Origin: a bacterium
GTDB taxonomy: Archaea > Thermoproteota > Nitrososphaeria > Nitrososphaerales > Gagatemarchaeaceae
Length of the DNA: 35,123 bases
Direction: 5' to 3'
Assembly (NCBI GenBank): GCA_027310575.1
Contig: DAIDAO010000036.1
Location: 1-35,123 of the forward strand
Shown: positions 31,112-35,123 of the stretch, in pieces
Numbering within the stretch: the stretch's first letter is position 1
How the letters are laid out: every line of letters begins with the position of its first letter
The notes under the pieces: model-generated
Database searches by the model: none
Told to the model about the DNA's origin: nothing
What the model saw: the letters and a program-made list of their open reading frames with translations, nothing else
Position numbers and translations under genes: made by a program

Positions 31112-31643
31112 AGCGGCGAAGGAAGTACTCCCGAAGGAGGTCCTGGCCAAGGTTGAGGCGGCCCTCTACGCCTCGGGGAGGCCGCTCACTGTGGAGGAGG
31201 TCGCGAAGGTGGCAGGGACAGCGTCCGAGCGCAAGGCAGCGGCCATAGCCAGGGAGATAGCCAAGGCTGTGAACGGCAGCATGCAGGCGGTCGAGGTGGT
31301 CGAGTATGCGGGGCCGAAGTTCGCGATGCAGCTGAAGGCGCAGTACACGCAGACCGCCCGCAGGTTCGCGACCAGGCCGCTCCTTTCTCGCGCGGCCCTG
31401 AGGACCCTCTCCTACATCGCCTTCTTCCAGCCGATCTCGTCGGCCGACCTGGTCCTCCGGAGGAGCTCGACGGTCTACCAGCACCTCAAGGAACTCGAGG
31501 ACGTCGGGTTCATCGCGAGCGAGAGGCAGGGGAGGAGCAGGGCCTACAAGACCACAGGGCGCTTCTCCGAGTACTTCGGGCTCAGCGCCGACCCTGCCAT
31601 GCTGAAGAGACAGCTGGAGAACAGGACCCTCACACTCCGATGA
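31104..31643 (+). CDS. scpB: ScpB winged-helix subunit of the SMC complex
   Basis: ScpB, 179 aa, with two winged helices that bind the ScpA middle region. The first has EAALYASGRPLTVEEVA, the second LSRAALRTLSYIAFFQPISSADL followed by YQHLKELEDVGFI. TTG start at 31104 overlaps the scpA stop. The arrangement smc-scpA-scpB completes a condensin operon. Confidence 0.95.
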   Translation: MSEAAKEVLPKEVLAKVEAALYASGRPLTVEEVAKVAGTASERKAAAIAREIAKAVNGSMQAVEVVEYAGPKFAMQLKAQYTQTARRFATRPLLSRAALRTLSYIAFFQPISSADLVLRRSSTVYQHLKELEDVGFIASERQGRSRAYKTTGRFSEYFGLSADPAMLKRQLENRTLTLR

Positions 31644-31716
31644 GCGGCCGCCGGCGGGCGGGGCGCCCAAAACGCTTAACATCGGGCCTCAGAGGGCGCT
31701 CCCGAAAGGGAACCAC

Positions 31717-32103
31717 TTGACTCGACCACTCGAGAACCTGACGAAGAGAAGGCCCACGGGCGGTAGGGCGAAGCCGCACAGAGGAAGGAGGGCGTACGAG
31801 AAGGACGGCTACGCGATCGAGCCCCTCGTCGGGCCAGCGTCGAGGAGGCCCATTCGCAGGCGCGGGGGTGGGACGACCGCAGGCCTGATCTTCGCGGACT
31901 TCGCGAACGTCTCCGATTCGGCAGGCAAGGCGACGAAGTCGAAGATCCTCAGGGTCAAGAAGAGCCCTGCGAACAGGGACTATGAGAGGAGAGGTGTGAT
32001 TACGAAGGGGGCGGTCCTTGAGACCGAGGCCGGTGAAGCAGTCGTGACATCGAGGCCGACCGCAGACGGCGTCGTCAACGCCGTGCTGACATCCAAGAAA
32101 TGA
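31717..32103 (+). CDS. rps8e: Ribosomal protein eS8
   Basis: Small-subunit ribosomal protein eS8, 128 aa. Family features are the basic KRRPTGGRAKPHRGRR N-terminus, the RRRGGGTTAG loop, NRDYERRGVITKGAV and the conserved TSRPTADGVVNAVL C-terminus. TTG start at 31717. An AAAACGCTTAAC element at about 31669-31680 is the likely promoter, in the 73-bp gap after scpB. It overlaps SRP19 by 4 bp (ATGA). Confidence 0.95.
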   Translation: MTRPLENLTKRRPTGGRAKPHRGRRAYEKDGYAIEPLVGPASRRPIRRRGGGTTAGLIFADFANVSDSAGKATKSKILRVKKSPANRDYERRGVITKGAVLETEAGEAVVTSRPTADGVVNAVLTSKK

Positions 32104-32420
32104 AAGACTACGGCAGGCACGTCTTCTGGCTGGAGTACTTCGACTCGGGGCTCAAGCGGAGCGAGGGGCGCCGAGTCCCTCTGAGCTCGGCCACAAGGGA
32201 GCCGACCCTCTCGGAGCTGAACGAGGCGTGCAGGAGGCTCAACCTGCAGCCGCAGCCTCAGATTGCACGGCATCCGTCGACCCCCTCGAAGGAGTCGGGG
32301 TACGTGTCAGTCGTCAAGTCGACCCCGAAGCAGGCGCTGCTGCTCAGGGTCGCGAGGGAGCTCTCCGTCGTCCGGGGCCTTGCCGCAAGACGTCAGAACC
32401 AGCCGGCCCGCAAAAAGTAG
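32100..32420 (+). CDS. srp19: Signal recognition particle protein SRP19
   Basis: SRP19, 106 aa, binds SRP RNA helices 6 and 8 and prepares the SRP54 site for protein targeting to the membrane. The family pattern is YFDSGLKRSEGRRVP, then PTLSELNEACRRL, and a basic C-terminus. ATG at 32100 overlaps the eS8 stop. Archaeal length is typical. Confidence 0.93.
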   Translation: MKDYGRHVFWLEYFDSGLKRSEGRRVPLSSATREPTLSELNEACRRLNLQPQPQIARHPSTPSKESGYVSVVKSTPKQALLLRVARELSVVRGLAARRQNQPARKK

Positions 32421-32436
32421 CGACGGACTGCGAAGG

Positions 32437-32442
32437 TTTAAA
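32437..32442 (+). promoter_or_regulatory. TATA box of gar1-tfb operon
   Basis: GGTTTAAAGG is centred about 30 nt before the TTG at 32469. It marks a new promoter after SRP19 with leaderless or near-leaderless start. Confidence 0.7.
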
Positions 32443-32468
32443 GGTGAGATGAGCGGCGTGCGGCTTTC

Positions 32469-32690
32469 TTGTTTCAGGTCGGCATCTTAACGCATCAGGC
32501 CAAGAGTGGCCGGCTAATCGTCAAGCTCACTCAGGAAGTAAGACCGGGCGCGTTCATCTTCGACGACGGAGGGCGCAAGCTGGGCAAAGTGATCGAACTC
32601 ATCGGTCCTGTGAAGTCGCCCTACGCGTCTGTCGCTATAGTCAGCGGGAGGCTCGGGAAGCCCGGGGACCCGGCATTCGTCGAGAGGTGA
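32469..32690 (+). CDS. gar1: H/ACA RNP protein Gar1
   Basis: Gar1, 73 aa, part of the H/ACA ribonucleoprotein that makes pseudouridine in rRNA with Cbf5, Nop10 and L7Ae. It is a six-strand beta-barrel; visible features are FDDGGRKLGKVIELIGPVKSPYASV, the Cbf5-contact loop. TTG start at 32469. Its stop overlaps the TFB start (GTGA), the classical archaeal gar1-tfb pair. Confidence 0.93.
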   Translation: MFQVGILTHQAKSGRLIVKLTQEVRPGAFIFDDGGRKLGKVIELIGPVKSPYASVAIVSGRLGKPGDPAFVER

Positions 32691-33643
32691 CAGATGTGAG
32701 CCTATGGAACGCGAGCAGGGACGACGGCTTCCGGACGTCGTGCCCGGTGTGTGGAAACAGGCTGATCGGGGACTCTGAGAAGGGGGAGCAGGTCTGTCCC
32801 ACCTGCGGCTACGTGACTGTCGCGCCTGCCGACTCCGGCCCTGAATGGAAGGCGATGGACCTTGAGGAGAAGAACAAGCGGGTCAGGGTGGGGTCGCCTA
32901 CTACGCTCGCGCTTCACGACTTCGGGCTGACCACTGAGATAAGCCGCACGATGCGGGACTCCCACGGCAAGTACCTCGACCCTGCGATGCGCGCCACTGT
33001 CGAGAAGATGAGGAAGTGGCAGAGCAGGACGAGGACGATCAACAGCGAGGAGAGGGGGCTCTCCAACGTCCTGTCCAAGATAAGCGAGCTCTGCGAGGCG
33101 CTCAACCTCCCAGACAACGTCGCAGAGACCGCGGCTCAGATCTACAGGACGTCGGCAAAGATGAAGGTCGCCAAGAGCAAGTCCATACTCGGCATGACCG
33201 CGGCCACGGTCTACCTCGCCTGCAGGAAGTGCGGCGTCTCCCGGACGCTCAAAGAGGTCGCGAGGGCCGCAGGGATGGAGAAGGGGAGCGTCGCCAGATA
33301 CTTCCGGCTCGTCCTGAAGGAGGTGGAGAAGGAGTACGTCCCCCCGCCGTCCGTGGAGAAGTACATCTCGAAACTGATCAACAAGTCTCAGATAGATCCG
33401 CGCGTGGAGAGGCTGGCCCTGACCCTCTCCCGCAAGACGAGCGACTCGAAGATCTCCAGCGGGAAAGCCCCGGCAGGCCTCGCAGCGGCCTACGTCTACC
33501 TCTCGTCAGTCATGGAGGGGGTGCATCTTCCGCAGAGGGAAGTCGCCGAGTCCGCAGAGGTGACGGAGGTCACGGTCCGGAACAGGTGCCGGGAGATCCT
33601 CGACAACTTCGTGATCAGGCAGGAGTTCGTGGCAGTGAAATGA
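32687..33643 (+). CDS. tfb: Transcription initiation factor TFB
   Basis: TFB, 318 aa, likely the housekeeping copy given its gar1 context. The zinc ribbon has CPVC and CPTC. The B-reader region carries EEKNKRVRVGSPTTL and LTTEIS. Cyclin fold 1 contains KSILGMTAATVYLACR, fold 2 APAGLAAAYVYLSS and the DNA-reading EVTEVTVRNRCREI. GTG start at 32687 (GTG at 32696 also possible). Its stop overlaps the next gene by 4 bp. Confidence 0.97.
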   Translation: MTDVSLWNASRDDGFRTSCPVCGNRLIGDSEKGEQVCPTCGYVTVAPADSGPEWKAMDLEEKNKRVRVGSPTTLALHDFGLTTEISRTMRDSHGKYLDPAMRATVEKMRKWQSRTRTINSEERGLSNVLSKISELCEALNLPDNVAETAAQIYRTSAKMKVAKSKSILGMTAATVYLACRKCGVSRTLKEVARAAGMEKGSVARYFRLVLKEVEKEYVPPPSVEKYISKLINKSQIDPRVERLALTLSRKTSDSKISSGKAPAGLAAAYVYLSSVMEGVHLPQREVAESAEVTEVTVRNRCREILDNFVIRQEFVAVK

Positions 33644-34125
33644 AATCAAAGAAGGCCAAGCCGAAGCCGACCAAGAAGCAGAGGCAGCCGAAGAAGCAGG
33701 CCGAGCCTCAGCAGCCGGTGGAGAGGACGGAGGAGGAGCTGGTCGATCTCACCTCGCGGGTGTACAAGCTCGTAGTGGAGCGCGGGCGGGACGGCGTACT
33801 GCAGAGCGAGATCTGGAAGGAGCTCGGGCTCACCAGCAGGGACGGGTCCAGGCTCGCGATCAGGCTCGAGAGGAGGGGGCTCATCGGCCGCGTCAAGGTC
33901 CTCGAAGAGGGGAGATGGACCTACAAGCTAACCCCGCTAAGGTTCCCCACCGACATGGCTTCGATAGAGAAGGCTCCGTGCATAATCTGTCAGTACGAAC
34001 CGAAGTGCTCAGTGGACGGCGAGGTGAGCCCGTACATCTGCCCCTGGATAGGCCCGTGGGTTATCGAGGAAGCGAAGGCGACGCGGGCGCGGGTCGCGGA
34101 GCCTCAAGCCGTCGCCGCCAGGTAG
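33640..34125 (+). CDS. TFE-beta (Rpc34-like) transcription factor
   Basis: A 161-aa protein: a basic Lys-rich N-terminus of about 28 residues, a winged helix (TEEELVDLTSRVYKLVVERG ... KELGLTSRDGSRLAIRLERRGLIG), and a C-terminal four-Cys site in CIICQYEPKC and YICPWI. This order, winged helix plus Fe-S domain, is that of archaeal TFE-beta, which with TFE-alpha helps RNA polymerase open promoters. ATG overlaps the TFB stop, so two initiation factors are made from one transcript. A generic regulator is the less likely alternative. Confidence 0.82.
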   Translation: MKSKKAKPKPTKKQRQPKKQAEPQQPVERTEEELVDLTSRVYKLVVERGRDGVLQSEIWKELGLTSRDGSRLAIRLERRGLIGRVKVLEEGRWTYKLTPLRFPTDMASIEKAPCIICQYEPKCSVDGEVSPYICPWIGPWVIEEAKATRARVAEPQAVAAR

Positions 34126-34136
34126 TGCCCCCGACG

Positions 34137-34541
34137 ATGAAGGGGAAGTTCGATTCGGTGGTAGTGGCCGCGAGGAAGGCGAGGGCGCACGCCTACTCCC
34201 CGTACTCCGGGGTCAAGATAGGTGCCGCTGTGCTCACGTCAGACGGCGCGGTATTCACGGGCGCCAACATCGAGAACTCCTCGTACGGCCTGTCCTGCTG
34301 CGCGGAGAGGACGGCGATATTCAAGGCAGTGTCCGAGGGCGCGGGGAAGATAGTCGCGATAGCGGTCGTGGGGAAGTCTGAGGAGTTCACGAGGCCCTGC
34401 GGCGCCTGCAGGCAGGTGATGGTGGAGTTCAACCCGAAGATGAAGGTCCTGAGGCGGGGGACCGACGGATTCTCTGAGGACGACACGGCCGAGTCTCTCC
34501 TTCCAGACCACTTCAACCCGCCAGAGCTCTCCGGCAGATGA
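34137..34541 (+). CDS. cdd: Cytidine deaminase
   Basis: Zinc-dependent cytidine deaminase of 134 aa, pyrimidine salvage. The catalytic CAE motif (CCAERTAI, with the Glu as proton shuttle) and PCGACRQ provide the three Cys Zn ligands of the small tetrameric type. ATG at 34137; a GTG at 34125 overlaps the preceding stop and would add four residues. It overlaps the RlmE-like start by 4 bp. Confidence 0.94.
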   Translation: MKGKFDSVVVAARKARAHAYSPYSGVKIGAAVLTSDGAVFTGANIENSSYGLSCCAERTAIFKAVSEGAGKIVAIAVVGKSEEFTRPCGACRQVMVEFNPKMKVLRRGTDGFSEDDTAESLLPDHFNPPELSGR

Positions 34542-35123
34542 GGCTGAACGAGGCCAGGCGGGACCTCTACAGGCGCCTGGCGAGGGAGCAGGGGTACAAG
34601 AGTAGGGCCGCCTTCAAGCTCATCGAGGCGAACGAGCGGTACGCGTTCCTCAGGCGCGGCGGCCGCGTCCTCGACTTCGGGTCGTCCCCGGGAGGCTGGC
34701 TGCAGGTCGCGTCCGAGCTGGTCGGGCCCGATGGACTTGTCGTGGGCGTAGACATCAGCCCTATCAGGGTGAAGGAGAAGAACGTGGTCACCATCAAGAT
34801 GGACGTCAACGACCCGGCGTTCCGGGAGAAGGCCGAGGAAGCCCTGGGGGGGAGGGCGGACGTGTTCCTTTCAGACCTGTCGCCCTCTGTCTCTGGGGTC
34901 TGGGAGCTCGACCAGACGAGGCAGGTGGACCTCACGATGAAGGTCCTGGAGCTGACCCGCTCCCTCCTGAAGGAGGGGGGGTGCCTGTTCTGCAAGCTCT
35001 TCGAAGGGGAGGGGTCACAGCAGGTCCGAGGCGAGCTGCGGAAGCGGTTCAGGAACGTGCGGGTGATCAAGCCTGCGGCCAGCCGCGGTGCGAGCTCGGA
35101 GCTCTACTACTTCTGCGACGGGC
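34538..35123 (+). CDS. rlmE: RlmE/FtsJ-family rRNA 2'-O-methyltransferase, truncated by window
   Basis: FtsJ-family methyltransferase, 195 codons present, cut at the right edge. It adds a 2'-O-methyl group to rRNA (A-loop uridine in bacteria). SAM motif I is LDFGSSPGGWLQ. The K-D-K-E catalytic set is visible as Lys in YKSRAAFKL, Asp in LSDLSPS, Lys in FCKLFEG and Glu in SSELYYF. The SSELYYFC block near the end shows almost the entire domain is present. ATG overlaps the cdd stop. Confidence 0.94.
   Translation, partial: MRLNEARRDLYRRLAREQGYKSRAAFKLIEANERYAFLRRGGRVLDFGSSPGGWLQVASELVGPDGLVVGVDISPIRVKEKNVVTIKMDVNDPAFREKAEEALGGRADVFLSDLSPSVSGVWELDQTRQVDLTMKVLELTRSLLKEGGCLFCKLFEGEGSQQVRGELRKRFRNVRVIKPAASRGASSELYYFCDG

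Noticed and set aside
1-35123. CRISPR arrays, insertion sequences, defence genes
   Set aside because: No regularly spaced repeats, transposase motifs or Cas-like proteins were seen.

Overview
The window looks like chromosomal DNA of a GC-rich archaeon. Evidence: ABCE1, two TFB paralogues, a TFE-beta-like factor, Gar1, SRP19, eS8, class I lysyl-tRNA synthetase, pantoate kinase, archaeal SMC/ScpA/ScpB, and many TATA boxes about 26 nt before GTG, TTG or ATG starts (leaderless transcripts). The mix of a tubulin-superfamily GTPase, KaiC-like ATPase, cytosolic hybrid sensor kinase, small winged-helix proteins and a DUF1404/CtaG-cupredoxin fusion suggests the Nitrososphaeria/TACK side. That placement is inference; no rRNA is present.

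Layout. 1-2167: end of a Rieske protein and a cytochrome b (respiratory quinol-oxidising pair). 2164-6748 (minus): a tight five-gene run led by a winged-helix regulator, then SurE, a small CxxC membrane protein, ABCE1 and a Trm5/Taw2-like methyltransferase. 6801-9531 (plus): Hsp20 and CDC48, divergent from the regulator across one TATA box, as in a Phr-type heat-shock circuit. 9544-12501 (minus) plus 12571-13143 (plus): a divergent module of a tubulin-like GTPase, a coiled-coil protein, a protein with an amphipathic N-terminus and a MIDAS von Willebrand A protein; this is the best candidate for an under-described system. 13202-15504: class I LysRS and family 5 uracil-DNA glycosylase. 15525-16642: a rearranged tRNA-like locus holding a lower-GC LAGLIDADG endonuclease gene.

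16659-20643 (minus): histidine kinase, CheY-like receiver and KaiC-like ATPase, a signalling cluster in which each gene seems to have its own promoter. 20845-22916 (plus): winged-helix protein, TFB, a small hypothetical ORF and another winged-helix protein. 22933-25793: CtaG/DUF1404-cupredoxin, divergent from a possible ECF S-component that overlaps pantoate kinase. 25780-26823 (minus): M24 peptidase. 26896-31643: SMC, ScpA, ScpB. 31717 to the end: eS8, SRP19, Gar1, TFB, TFE-beta-like, cytidine deaminase and a truncated RlmE/FtsJ, nearly all joined by 4-bp overlaps in an information-processing operon.

All calls come from reading sequence and motifs only; no database search was run.
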